Of a stretch of 64,000 bases of DNA, positions 1 through 8,563 are shown one piece after another. Where the stretch lies: the NCBI RefSeq assembly GCF_002251795.1, contig NZ_NOXU01000023.1, forward strand, positions 62,001-126,000. Direction: 5' to 3'. The notes under the pieces are model-generated. The model worked only from the letters and a program-made list of their open reading frames with translations. It was not told the origin of the DNA and ran no database searches. The position numbers and the translations under genes were made by a program. The DNA is from Niveispirillum lacus. GTDB lineage: Bacteria > Pseudomonadota > Alphaproteobacteria > Azospirillales > Azospirillaceae. The stretch's first letter is position 1, and every line of letters starts with the position of its first letter.

Positions 1-1
1 G

Positions 2-1138
2 GTCGACCGGATCGAGGATTGGTCCTTGCAGGCCACTGCCGGCGCGCGCGGCAAGTTCATGCGCGCCATCAATGCCGGCCGCTCGCCCTTGTCGGAAATC
101 GCCTATGCCTTCCATTTCGATGCCGGGCTCTATGCCCGCTATCTGCGCCGCTATGCCGAAGCGCGGGGTGTGGTGCGGCGGGAGGGCAAAATCACAACCG
201 TGCATCAGCATCCCGAAACCGGCTTTGTGCAATCCGTCGAACTGGCCGATGGCACAAAGGTGGAGGGTGATCTGTTTATTGATTGCTCCGGCTTCCGGGG
301 CCTGCTGATCGAAGGCACCTTAAAAGCCGGTTATGTCGACTGGTCGCATCATCTGCCCTGCAACCGCGCCGTGGCCGTCCCGTGTGAGGGGACCGAGGCC
401 ATGACCCCCTATACCCGCTCCACCGCGCGGGCTGCCGGATGGCAATGGCGTATCCCGTTGCAGCACCGGATCGGCAATGGCCATGTCTTCTGTTCCAATT
501 ATATGAGCGATGATGAGGCGGTGTCGGTCCTGCTCGCCAATCTGGATGGCAAACCGCTGGCCGACCCGCGCTTCGTGCCGTTCCAGACGGGGCACCGGCG
601 GAAGATGTGGGACAAGAATGTGGTCGCCATCGGCCTGTCGTCAGGGTTCCTGGAACCGCTGGAAAGCACGTCCATCTGGCTGATCCAGTCGGGCCTGTCG
701 CGCCTGATGGCCATGTTCCCGGATCTGGATTTCGATGCGGCGACCCGCGACCGCTATAACCGCATCCTGACCACCGAATATGCCGAAATCCGCGACTTCC
801 TGATCCTGCATTACAAGGCCACCGACCGCGACGACAGCCCGTTCTGGGACTATTGCCGCACCATGCCGGTGCCCGACCGGTTGCAGGAAAAGATGGATGT
901 GTTCATGGCCCATGGCCGTTGTTTTCGGGAGAATGAGGAACTGTTCAACGATACAAGCTGGTTTGCCGTGATGCTGGGCCAGTTGATGATGCCGCGCAGT
1001 TACGACCCTGTCGCCAATGTGCTGAGCCTGGAGGAGACAAAGGCGCGGCTAGCCCATATCAAGGACGCGATCAGCAATTCTGCCGAGTACATGCCGAGGC
1101 ATCGGGATTTCATTAATGAGCATTGCCGGGCGGGGTGA
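2..1138 (+). CDS. Flavin-dependent tryptophan halogenase, 3' part (5' end outside window)
   Basis: The reading frame is open from base 2 with no convincing start, so the gene begins before the window; about 378 residues of a roughly 500-residue family are present. The fragment carries the WxWxIP signature of flavin-dependent halogenases (GWQWRIPL, about bases 434-457) and the conserved GLSSGFLEPLESTS block near 633-673. The family uses reduced FAD, O2 and chloride or bromide to halogenate tryptophan or other aromatic substrates. The N-terminal FAD-binding GxGxxG motif and the active-site lysine would lie in the missing part and cannot be checked. In alphaproteobacteria such genes often sit beside TonB-receptor loci, as here. 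The substrate cannot be told from sequence. Confidence 0.85.
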   Translation, partial: VDRIEDWSLQATAGARGKFMRAINAGRSPLSEIAYAFHFDAGLYARYLRRYAEARGVVRREGKITTVHQHPETGFVQSVELADGTKVEGDLFIDCSGFRGLLIEGTLKAGYVDWSHHLPCNRAVAVPCEGTEAMTPYTRSTARAAGWQWRIPLQHRIGNGHVFCSNYMSDDEAVSVLLANLDGKPLADPRFVPFQTGHRRKMWDKNVVAIGLSSGFLEPLESTSIWLIQSGLSRLMAMFPDLDFDAATRDRYNRILTTEYAEIRDFLILHYKATDRDDSPFWDYCRTMPVPDRLQEKMDVFMAHGRCFRENEELFNDTSWFAVMLGQLMMPRSYDPVANVLSLEETKARLAHIKDAISNSAEYMPRHRDFINEHCRAG

Positions 1139-1175
1139 CAGGCTTGCGGGGCCTGTTTGGGCCCTGCGACGTTCT

Positions 1176-1721
1176 TCACTTATGCGCCACTGATCCCGCG
1201 CCTTGATGCATGACCTTTTGTCCGCCGCCAAAGCGGGGATCATTTAACGAATCCGGGTTGGCGCTGCGGTAGGCATTGTGCAGCTTGTCGGATTGTTTAC
1301 GGGCGGTACTGGCGGCCAGTGATTTCTTTGTCGCCTCCTTCCTCAAAGCTTCTACCGGTTTGCGTTTTTCGAGCTGTTCATTCGCCGGCATCGGATTTTT
1401 GTTCTTGTGCCGGGTGAAGATTTCTTTGTCCAGCTTGCTGTTGGCCGTGCGGTACGCCAAATCCGCCTGTGCCGCCTCAGCCTCCAGCGCCTTATATTTG
1501 GCGACAGACTGATTCAGTTCCTCTTTGGTTGGCGGATCGTTGACCCGCTGGACAACCGGTTGCGCCGGCGATGCCAGCGGGGCCAACCGACGTTGAAGCG
1601 GCGGGAGGGAACGATGGTCATGCAGAACCGCATGGCCGTTTGTGGCAGGGCCAGGGTTGGCCTGTGACGGACTGGTTGGCGGCAGGGCGCGCTTTCGCGC
1701 CGGCATCAATGGCTTGAACAT
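1176..1721 (-). CDS. Hypothetical basic/coiled-coil protein with a PVVQRV segment
   Basis: This 181-residue protein matches no family I can name. It starts with a Lys/Arg/Pro-rich stretch (residues 1-60), followed by a PVVQRV segment near residue 55. The rest is a charged helical region rich in Ala, Lys and Glu, likely coiled coil. A GGAGGGAG ribosome-binding site precedes the ATG. Short VQR segments after a low-complexity N-terminus are common in proteins of eCIS-bearing genomes, so an off-locus link to the injection system 6 kb away is possible, but this is inference from a very short motif. It is transcribed convergently with the halogenase and divergently from fecI. It has no signal peptide or membrane segment. 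Confidence 0.6.
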   Translation of the reverse strand: MFKPLMPARKRALPPTSPSQANPGPATNGHAVLHDHRSLPPLQRRLAPLASPAQPVVQRVNDPPTKEELNQSVAKYKALEAEAAQADLAYRTANSKLDKEIFTRHKNKNPMPANEQLEKRKPVEALRKEATKKSLAASTARKQSDKLHNAYRSANPDSLNDPRFGGGQKVMHQGAGSVAHK

Positions 1722-1765
1722 GGCCGCCCCTGCTCCCTCCGCTAAAAACCCCGTCTATTACAACC

Positions 1766-1792
1766 ATTATAATATAGGACGCATAGACTCAA
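1766..1792 (-). promoter_or_regulatory. Possible sigma70-type promoter for the 181-residue protein
   Basis: Read on the minus strand there is a perfect TATAAT (1766-1771) with a weak TTGAGT (1787-1792) 15 bases upstream. It lies in an AT-rich island about 45 bases before the gene's ATG. The -35 box and the short spacer are imperfect. Confidence 0.35.
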
Positions 1793-1939
1793 TCGGGCTT
1801 TATCAGCGTCACGCCAATGCCGGGGGGCGGATCGGGCCTGGGTGGCACGAACAGGGACCGCTGTGCAACGTCGCACATCCTGTCACAAAACTGACGCTAC
1901 CGGCATGGTAGCCCCTTTGCCTGTCCAGGGATCGGCCGG

Positions 1940-2500
1940 GTGGGGATGGTCATGGCCAGGGTGGAGGGTGCAGAAGGAGTGCTGGGGGCGGAGGTGCTGG
2001 AAACAGCGCTGCCCCGCCATGGCGACCTGTTGCGCGCCTATTTCCGGGCCCGCCTGCCCTGCCCGCAGGACGCGGAGGACCATGTGCAGGAGGTTTATTC
2101 GCGCGTCATTGCGGCCACGGCCGCGCAGACCAGTATCACGAACTGGAAAGGCTTTCTGCTGCGTGCGGCCGCCAACCTGCTGACCGACAGTTTTCGGCGG
2201 GACCAGGCGCGGGCCGGCGGGCGGCATGTGCCACTGGAGGATGGCATGCAGGCCGGCAGTGACGATGTGGCCACCCCGGAACGGGTGGTCGCCGCACGCC
2301 AGCGTCTGGGCCATGTCCAGCTTGCCTTGGCTGAACTTGACCCGGTCTGCCGCGAGGCTTTTCTGCTGTGCCGGGTGGAAGGAATGAGCCACCGGGATAT
2401 CGCAAACCGGCTGGGGATTGATGTGGGGGCCGTCACCCGGCATGTGGAACGTGCCCTGCTGCATCTGGCCCGCCGCACCGGTGGCCGGGGGGCGGCATGA
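1940..2500 (+). CDS. FecI-family ECF sigma factor
   Basis: A 186-residue ECF sigma factor of the FecI type. Region 2 is seen around residues 30-75 (DAEDHVQEVYSRV, then WKGFLLRAAANLLTDSFRR). Region 4 with its helix-turn-helix is around 125-180 (LDPVCREAFLLCRVEGMSH, then DIANRLGIDVGAVTRHVERA). Such factors redirect RNA polymerase to genes for outer-membrane receptors when released by their FecR partner. The stop overlaps the fecR start by four bases (ATGA), which implies translational coupling. The start is uncertain among GTG 1940, ATG 1946 and ATG 1952. The likely target is the STN-type receptor gene at 3772. Confidence 0.9.
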   Translation: MGMVMARVEGAEGVLGAEVLETALPRHGDLLRAYFRARLPCPQDAEDHVQEVYSRVIAATAAQTSITNWKGFLLRAAANLLTDSFRRDQARAGGRHVPLEDGMQAGSDDVATPERVVAARQRLGHVQLALAELDPVCREAFLLCRVEGMSHRDIANRLGIDVGAVTRHVERALLHLARRTGGRGAA

Positions 2501-3432
2501 CCATGCCCGCCGATCATGATCTGCAACAGGCGGCCCGCTGGATGGCGCGACTGCGCGCCGGGCAGGATGCCGCCACCCGTCGTGATTTCCGGCGCTGGTT
2601 GGAACAGGACCCCGCCCATGCTGCCGCGATGGAACAGGTGGCCCATGTCTGGGAACAGGCTGGCCCGCCGGCCCCTGCCTGCCGCTTTGCGCGCCCGCAA
2701 CGACCGTTCGTCACGGGTTTCGCTGCCCTGGCGGCGTGCCTGGCCCTGCTGCTGGCCCTGCCGCCTGCCTGGCTGGCCTGGGCACGGGAAAGCCATGTGA
2801 CGGCGCGGGGGGAAACCCGGACCGTGTCGCTCTGGGATGGCACTGTTGTCCGCCTGGATGCCGATAGCGCGGTAGAGGTGGCCTATGGGCCCTTCAGTCG
2901 GGATATCCGTCTGACACGGGGTGAAGCCTCCTTCACGGTGGCGAAAAGCCATCTGCGCCCCTTCGCCGTGGCGGCCGATCATCTGACGGTGGTGGCCACC
3001 GGCACGGAATTCATTGTGGAGGATGGTGTCAGCACGCGCGTCACCCTGCTGGAAGGCGGGGTGGACCTGCGCGATCCGGCCACCGACCGGGTGACAGCAC
3101 ACCTGCGGCCCGGCCAGATGGCGGTGGCTGACGGCACCCGACCGCCGCACATCAGTGCCGCCGACATCGAACAGGCCGGCGCCTGGCGCCAGGGCCGCCT
3201 GATCTTTAACCAGACGACCCTGGGCGAGGCGCTGACCCGTTTTGCCCGCTATGGCGGCCCGCGCGTGACCTTGTCGGAGAATGCAGCCGCCCTGCAGGTC
3301 AGCGGCGTCTTCGCCACGGGTGATATCGAGAAATTTGTGACCGTGGCGGCCAAACTGCATGGTTTGGCGGTGACCCGCGGGGGCGATGGCGGCCTGACCC
3401 TGACGGTGGAACGGTCCAGACGGCGGGGGTAG
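2497..3432 (+). CDS. FecR-family anti-sigma factor / signal transducer
   Basis: A 311-residue inner-membrane regulator. The N-terminal DUF4880-like segment (about 5-50, with RWMARLRAGQ and FRRWLEQDPAHAAAMEQV) binds the sigma factor. One membrane span lies at about 70-92. The periplasmic FecR domain (about 95-215) is recognisable from LWDGTVVRLDADSAVEV and the ATGTEFIVEDG block. The C-terminal part (about 230-305) is STN-like (LGEALTRFARYGG). By family knowledge it relays substrate binding at the receptor to FecI. It overlaps fecI by four bases and precedes the receptor and phytase genes, so the input signal may be phytate or its metal complex. Confidence 0.9.
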   Translation: MTMPADHDLQQAARWMARLRAGQDAATRRDFRRWLEQDPAHAAAMEQVAHVWEQAGPPAPACRFARPQRPFVTGFAALAACLALLLALPPAWLAWARESHVTARGETRTVSLWDGTVVRLDADSAVEVAYGPFSRDIRLTRGEASFTVAKSHLRPFAVAADHLTVVATGTEFIVEDGVSTRVTLLEGGVDLRDPATDRVTAHLRPGQMAVADGTRPPHISAADIEQAGAWRQGRLIFNQTTLGEALTRFARYGGPRVTLSENAAALQVSGVFATGDIEKFVTVAAKLHGLAVTRGGDGGLTLTVERSRRRG

Positions 3433-3771
3433 GTTCAGCCCTGCCCGCCCATCATCAAGAAGATGATGATAGGGACCTTCTCGACAACGGACCGGGGTGC
3501 TCTGCCGACAAACACCATCCGGTGGTCGCTCCAAACGACCGGGCGGTAATTCTGCATGAGGGGCGCAATCTTCACCTTCTGCGGTGCCGGGTGGATCACC
3601 ATCACCCCATCGACGGCCCGCCGATCAAGGGCACCAAGGCGCCCCCCTCCCGTGACACTTCCATGACCCCTGGATGAAAGTTCTGTATCGCCCCGGAAAC
3701 AGCCGGGCGCCTGCGTCTATTCCCGTGTCCATGCCGGCAATACCCGGCTGTCCCACGGGAGAGTTCAGATC
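3433..3771. other. Intergenic region between fecR and receptor; possible 55-codon minus-strand ORF
   Basis: This gap should hold the FecI-dependent promoter of the receptor gene, but no ECF promoter can be named with confidence. On the minus strand, 3435-3602 encodes an open frame of 55 codons (starting MVIHPAPQKV, ending LMMGGQG) that fills the gap tail-to-tail with fecR. Its composition looks protein-like and the frame stays open further upstream, but there is no strong ribosome-binding site. It could be a small gene, a remnant, or chance. Confidence 0.3.
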
Positions 3772-6297
3772 ATGCGTATGCGTTCCCTGGCCCTTGGCGT
3801 TTCCGCCCTGGCAATCCTGTCCGTTGTGCCCGGTCCGGTGTCGGCCCAGAACCAGACGGTCGCGGCCTCACCCGCCGCTTTCACCCTGGCGCCGCGTGAT
3901 CTGGGCGATGCGCTGGTCGCCCTTGGGCGGCATTATGGGCGCAACATCCTGTTCACCCCGGCGCAGGTGGCAGGCAAGCGGTCGGCCCCCGTCACTGCTG
4001 CCGCTGGCTTTGACGCGGCCCTGACGGCCCTGCTGTCCGGAACGGGCCTGTCGGCGGAGGTGGGGGCCGATGGGTCGGTGACGCTGGCCACCCGCACCGC
4101 TGCCGCCGCACCGGCGGCAAACCGCCTCCAGGCCACCCGCGCGCCTGCGGCCACACCCGTCGCCGCCCCAGAACAGACGGAACCGCAGAAGGTCGAGGAG
4201 ATCATCGTCACCGGGCAGATCTTCTATCGTAACCGCACCCCCGACCCGAACCCGGTCCTGTCCTATGATCTGGAATATTTCCAGCGCTTTGAGCCGGTGT
4301 CGGTGGGCGAGATGATGAAGCGTGTGCCGGGTGTCACCTTCGCCGCCGACGTGCTGGAATATGACGCGGTGCAGATGCGCGGCCTGCCGCCGGGTTATAC
4401 GCAGGTGCTGATCAATGGCCGCCGCCCGCCGGGTGGGGAGGCCGACCGGTCCTTCTTTGTGGACCGTATTCCCGCCGAACTGGTGGAGCGGGTGGAGATC
4501 GTGCGCGCGCCGCGCGCTGACCAGCCCTCCGAAGGGGTGGCCGGCACCTTGAATGTGGTGACCAAGGAAAGCGAGGCGTTTGAAGGCGGTTTCGCCAAGG
4601 CCGGCGCCCTGATCAACAAGGATGGCAAGGTCCGCCCGTCCTTCGCCGTCGCCTATGCCGACAGTCTGGAAGACATGTCTTACTGGGCGGCGATCAACTA
4701 TCAGGGCCGGCGCAATCCCAAAAAGAAGGTCACCGATTTTTACGATGGTTCGTTCAGCGAATTTACAGGAAGGGAATTGCAGGATGACACCCGTGACGGC
4801 GTCGACATCTCTGCGAATGGCGAGCTGGTGACGCGGCTGGGCGAAGGTGCGCTGCGTTTGACCGGATTGGTGGTCGATACCGACCGCGATGAGGATGAAA
4901 CCTCCGTCACGTTCGAGGGCGACAGCCCGGCAGAGCTGGAGCAGGAGGAGGTGGAAGTGCAGCGCGAACGCATCGGTCAGCAGACCTACGCCCTGTCGGC
5001 GGCCTTCACCCACCCGCTGTCCATCGGCGAACTGGGCCTCGATGCCGGCTGGGCTGGCTATCGCGAGGACAGCAAGACCGAGACAGATGAAGGCGATACG
5101 GTGCCGGAGGCCGAACTGGTGGAGCGGGAGACGCTGGACACCACCGACGATGAGTTTTCCGGCACCGTCTATTACAAGTTCACGCAAGGGCGGGTGGAGA
5201 CCAAGGCCGGCATCGATCTGTTGCACAAGAAGCGCGACACCGCCAACCGCACCTTTGCGCTGGATGATGGTGAGTGGGAGGAGGAAACGGCCCCCGGTGC
5301 CGTCTTCACCATCAAGGAACAGCGCTATGATCCCTATCTGCGCTTTTCTTTCGACCTGACCGACCGGGTGACCCTGGATGCCGGGGCCCGCTATGAGATC
5401 ACGCGCCGCGATGTCCGCAGCGAGGAGGGCAAGGCGGATTATGACAGCGAGGCGTTTAACCCGTCAGCCCATCTGCGCTTTCAGGCCAGCGAGGTGGACC
5501 GTTTCCTGTTCTCCGTGGCCCGCACCGTGCGCCGCCCCGATTATGATCTGATCAGCCCCTATCGCCAGGAGGAGGAGCCGGCGGACGAGGATGAACTGAT
5601 CGGCAATCCGCTGCTGGCCAATGAACGGGCCTGGGGTGTCGATATCGGGTACGAGCGGCAATTGGGCCGGCGCGGCATCATCGGCGCCAATTTCTTCTAC
5701 CGCGATATCCAGGACCTGATCGAACTGTTCAACACCGGCGAAGAAGCCGACGCCGGTGGCAATGTCTATGAGGCGCGCAACGCCGGCAAGGGTCAGAGCT
5801 GGGGTGTGGAAATCGACTTCTCCACCCCGCTGGACTTTGCGGGCCTGCCCGATACCGGCCTGTTCGCCAACTACACCTGGCTGGACAGTGAACTGCGCGA
5901 CCCCGTTCTGGGCACCAAGCGCCGTTTCAACAACCAGCCGCGCCATGTCTACAATCTGGGCTTCATCCAGACGATCCAGAGCCTGGATGCCAGCCTCGGT
6001 GCGTCCCTGTCGGGCCGGTCAAAGGCCAAGGAAGTGTCCTTGGATGAAGAAGTTGATCTCTCCTATGGCAAGGACCTGGAAGCCTTTGTCGAAAAGCGCT
6101 TTGCCGACCGGTTCGTGCTGCGTTTTTCTGCCTCCAACCTGCTGAACCGCAAGAAGAAGGAAGGCTTTGTGACCTTCGACGGCGACAGCGTGGCTGACAT
6201 TATTGATGCCCACCGCGCCGGCGAGGTGGAGGAAAGCGAACGCGAAAGCGAGCAGTCCGGCCGCCTGTTCCAGGTGACCCTGCGCGCGACCTTCTGA
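3772..6297 (+). CDS. TonB-dependent receptor with N-terminal STN signalling domain
   Basis: An 841-residue outer-membrane receptor. A signal peptide (about 1-25, ending VSAQ) is followed by an STN domain (about 35-100), which contacts FecR in signalling receptors. A TonB-box-like KVEEIIVTG lies near 140, the plug domain at about 155-270 (MMKRVPGVTF, VLINGRRPPGG, ERVEIVRAPRA), and a beta-barrel ends in the usual terminal Phe (VTLRATF). A GGGAGAG ribosome-binding site precedes the ATG. With FecI/FecR upstream and a secreted phytase downstream, the receptor probably imports phytate, inositol phosphates or their iron complexes; the ligand is inference. Confidence 0.92.
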   Translation: MRMRSLALGVSALAILSVVPGPVSAQNQTVAASPAAFTLAPRDLGDALVALGRHYGRNILFTPAQVAGKRSAPVTAAAGFDAALTALLSGTGLSAEVGADGSVTLATRTAAAAPAANRLQATRAPAATPVAAPEQTEPQKVEEIIVTGQIFYRNRTPDPNPVLSYDLEYFQRFEPVSVGEMMKRVPGVTFAADVLEYDAVQMRGLPPGYTQVLINGRRPPGGEADRSFFVDRIPAELVERVEIVRAPRADQPSEGVAGTLNVVTKESEAFEGGFAKAGALINKDGKVRPSFAVAYADSLEDMSYWAAINYQGRRNPKKKVTDFYDGSFSEFTGRELQDDTRDGVDISANGELVTRLGEGALRLTGLVVDTDRDEDETSVTFEGDSPAELEQEEVEVQRERIGQQTYALSAAFTHPLSIGELGLDAGWAGYREDSKTETDEGDTVPEAELVERETLDTTDDEFSGTVYYKFTQGRVETKAGIDLLHKKRDTANRTFALDDGEWEEETAPGAVFTIKEQRYDPYLRFSFDLTDRVTLDAGARYEITRRDVRSEEGKADYDSEAFNPSAHLRFQASEVDRFLFSVARTVRRPDYDLISPYRQEEEPADEDELIGNPLLANERAWGVDIGYERQLGRRGIIGANFFYRDIQDLIELFNTGEEADAGGNVYEARNAGKGQSWGVEIDFSTPLDFAGLPDTGLFANYTWLDSELRDPVLGTKRRFNNQPRHVYNLGFIQTIQSLDASLGASLSGRSKAKEVSLDEEVDLSYGKDLEAFVEKRFADRFVLRFSASNLLNRKKKEGFVTFDGDSVADIIDAHRAGEVEESERESEQSGRLFQVTLRATF

Positions 6298-6332
6298 TCC
6301 CCCCTTTCACCTTATTTTCCGGAAAGGCCGCC

Positions 6333-7661
6333 ATGCGCCCCCTGATCCCGCTTGCCCTGATCCTGACACTTGCCGCCTGCGGCAAGGAACCAGCCGCTCC
6401 GGTGGCTGCCCCCGACACCCTGCCCCTGGTCAAGCCCGTCGCTGAAACCACGCCCGGCCTGCCCGATGGCGGGGTACCGGGGGATGCGGATGATCCGTCC
6501 TTCTGGCTACACCCCGATGACCCGGCCAAGAGCCTGGTGATCACAGCGGCCAAGGATGCTGGCCTGCGGGTCTATGACCTTCAGGGCAAGCTGGTGCAGC
6601 GGATCGATGCCGTGCCGGATGGCCGTTACAACAATGTCGATGTCGCCTATGGGTTTCGCCGCCCGGATGGATCGACCATCGACATTGCGGTGGCCAGTGA
6701 CCGGGGCCGTGACCGGCTGATGGTCTGGGCCATTGACCCGGCCAACGCGGCCGCCCCCCTGACCGATATCACCGATCCCAATCAGGCCCAGGTCTTCCCC
6801 ACCCGCCTGTCGCCCGATGGCACGGCCGAGGTGGCGAACCCCGTGGCCGATCAGGCCAGCGCCTATGGCCTGACCCTGTGGAAGGACAAGGCGACAGGCG
6901 AGGTGCGGGCCGTGGTGGCACAGCGTAATGCGGCGCGTCTGGCCGAGCAGAAACTGGTGGTCCAGGCCGATGGCAGCATCGGGCATGAACGCACCCGCCA
7001 CTGGGATTTCCCCACCGCCCACAAGGGCCAGGACCTGAGCGTCGAGAATGACAGTGACCCGGCCCTGGACTGGCAGCCGCAGTTTGAAGGGTTGGTGGTG
7101 GATGAAGAGGCGGGCATCCTGTTCGCGGGTCAGGAGGATGTGGGCCTGTGGCGCATCAACCTGTCCACCGGCAAGGCGGAGGATAAGCCCTTTTACGAAA
7201 CGCGCGGATCGGCCAAAAGCCCGTTCAACAACCAAGACAGCCGTATCACCCGCGATGTCGAGGGACTGGCCCTTTATCGCGGGGCTGACGGTACCGGCTA
7301 CCTGATCGCCTCCAGCCAGGGTGACGCCCATGGTGACCAGAAGGCCCCGGATGCTGCCGGCCTGGATGACAGTTTCGCCATCTTTGAACGCGGTGGACAG
7401 AACCGGTATCTGGGCAGTTTCAAGCTGACCGCCAACGGCGCCATCGACGCCGGACAGGAATGCGACGGGGCGGAACTGATCTCGATCCCGTTGCCCGGAT
7501 ATCCGGCTGGGCTTCTGGTCGTTCAGGACGGCTATAATGACGATCTGAACGGCATGAATGGCGAACCAGAAGCCACGAACTTCAAATATATCTCCTGGGC
7601 CGACGTGGTGGCAGCCCTGCCACAACTGACCGTCAAGCCAGGTGAATGGTCGCCGCGCTGA
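6333..7661 (+). CDS. Beta-propeller phytase (3-phytase), lipoprotein
   Basis: A 442-residue lipoprotein with a lipobox (LTLAAC, Cys at about residue 16) followed by a phytase-family beta-propeller. Diagnostic segments are DADDPSFWLHPDDPAKSLVI (about 50-70), the YNNVDVAYGF block, VASDRGRDRLMVW, and the C-terminal LVVQDGYNDDLNG with NFKYISW. The family hydrolyses phosphate from calcium phytate using Asp/Glu-rich calcium sites on one face of a six-bladed propeller. The lipobox suggests surface or periplasmic anchoring. It starts 36 bases after the receptor stop with a GGAAAGG ribosome-binding site, so the two are probably co-transcribed. Phytase next to a TonB receptor is a known arrangement in Gram-negatives. 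Confidence 0.9.
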   Translation: MRPLIPLALILTLAACGKEPAAPVAAPDTLPLVKPVAETTPGLPDGGVPGDADDPSFWLHPDDPAKSLVITAAKDAGLRVYDLQGKLVQRIDAVPDGRYNNVDVAYGFRRPDGSTIDIAVASDRGRDRLMVWAIDPANAAAPLTDITDPNQAQVFPTRLSPDGTAEVANPVADQASAYGLTLWKDKATGEVRAVVAQRNAARLAEQKLVVQADGSIGHERTRHWDFPTAHKGQDLSVENDSDPALDWQPQFEGLVVDEEAGILFAGQEDVGLWRINLSTGKAEDKPFYETRGSAKSPFNNQDSRITRDVEGLALYRGADGTGYLIASSQGDAHGDQKAPDAAGLDDSFAIFERGGQNRYLGSFKLTANGAIDAGQECDGAELISIPLPGYPAGLLVVQDGYNDDLNGMNGEPEATNFKYISWADVVAALPQLTVKPGEWSPR

Positions 7662-7919
7662 CCCAACATAGGTTACAAAGGAGCCCCGCCGGTCCCTTCC
7701 ACCCGGCAGTGAATTGTCAACGATGGCCTGGGCATGGGTGCGGGCCATCGTTCTGATGCCGTCAGGGGCATATTTTCCCGCCTCGCTCCGCGGCCACGCC
7801 CTCCCCCATGCCTTAGTCCTGGTCCGCCATCGCCAACAAGGGGTGCCGCCCCACCGCCGCCGGCTGGAAAACCAATCCAGCCTTAGCCGGCGAAGCGTCA
7901 TCCCGCACCACGAACTGAA
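7662..7919. other. Intergenic region, no gene recognised
   Basis: GC-rich sequence between the phytase gene and the injection-system promoter. The only open frame (7714-7923) has no ribosome-binding site or recognisable product. No clear terminator with a T-tract was seen. Confidence 0.5.
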
Positions 7920-7947
7920 TTGACAGGCTGAAATTTTCCCATATTTT
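7920..7947 (+). promoter_or_regulatory. Candidate promoter of the eCIS operon
   Basis: A perfect TTGACA (7920-7925) is followed after 16 bases by TATTTT (7942-7947) in an AT-rich stretch about 55 bases upstream of the first eCIS gene. It is the best sigma70-like match in this gap and would serve the long plus-strand operon. The start site is not proven. Confidence 0.45.
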
Positions 7948-7999
7948 AACTGTTAGTCATATTACTGCGGTCATACTTCCAAAACGCCCTGGAGGCGAT

Positions 8000-8563
8000 A
8001 TGCTCGACCGGGCGCTATTGTTCATTCGGGACACTCTCGACGCTCACTTGCGGAGCACGCTGTCTCTATCTGAACCGATTGTTGTTTTGAACCATCTGCA
8101 GACCGGGGAGGGGGCCACCAGCCAGAAGAACCAAAATCGCGTTATCATGGCCCTGACCAAGATTGAATACGAGCCGTCCAGGCAATTTTATAATGAAAAA
8201 ATTGGCAGTAGCGGAAAGACAAATAAGCCACCAGCACAGTATTTTAATTTGAATATTATGATGGCTGCCAATTTTGATGATTATATAGAATCCCTGAAAG
8301 TGATGTCGAATGTCATCATGTTCTTTCAGGCCAACAGTAGCTTCAAACGTTCTTTACTGCCGAATATGCCAGCGGAACTCAGCCTGCTGGAAATTGAGAT
8401 TGAAAACACCTCAGACGCCAAATCCTTTGAAATCTGGAGCGCCCTGGGCGCCACCTATCTGCCATCCCTCATCTACAAGGTCCGTCGTCTGATCATTGAT
8501 GCCGATCAGATCAGTGGCTTCACCGCTCCTCTCCAGCTTCCGATAACGGAGGTTGCACAATGA
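8000..8563 (+). CDS. eCIS tail-terminator protein, DUF4255/Pvc16 family
   Basis: A 187-residue protein of the DUF4255 (Pvc16_N) family. It begins with MLDRALLFIRDTLDAHL, has the central FNLNIMMAANFDDYIESLK segment, and ends with an LPITEV tail. In Afp/PVC particles this protein caps the distal end of the sheath-tube. It is the first gene after the candidate promoter, with a GGAGG ribosome-binding site 5 bases before the ATG. Its stop overlaps the next start (ATGA). Codon use is more AT-rich than in the following genes. Confidence 0.85.
   Translation: MLDRALLFIRDTLDAHLRSTLSLSEPIVVLNHLQTGEGATSQKNQNRVIMALTKIEYEPSRQFYNEKIGSSGKTNKPPAQYFNLNIMMAANFDDYIESLKVMSNVIMFFQANSSFKRSLLPNMPAELSLLEIEIENTSDAKSFEIWSALGATYLPSLIYKVRRLIIDADQISGFTAPLQLPITEVAQ

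Noticed and set aside
2095-3534. 479-codon open frame on the minus strand opposite fecI/fecR
   Set aside because: High-GC antisense frame with no family motif and no ribosome-binding site; the plus strand carries two clear coupled genes.
7714-7923. 69-codon plus-strand frame before the eCIS operon
   Set aside because: No ribosome-binding site or family match, and it runs into the candidate promoter.
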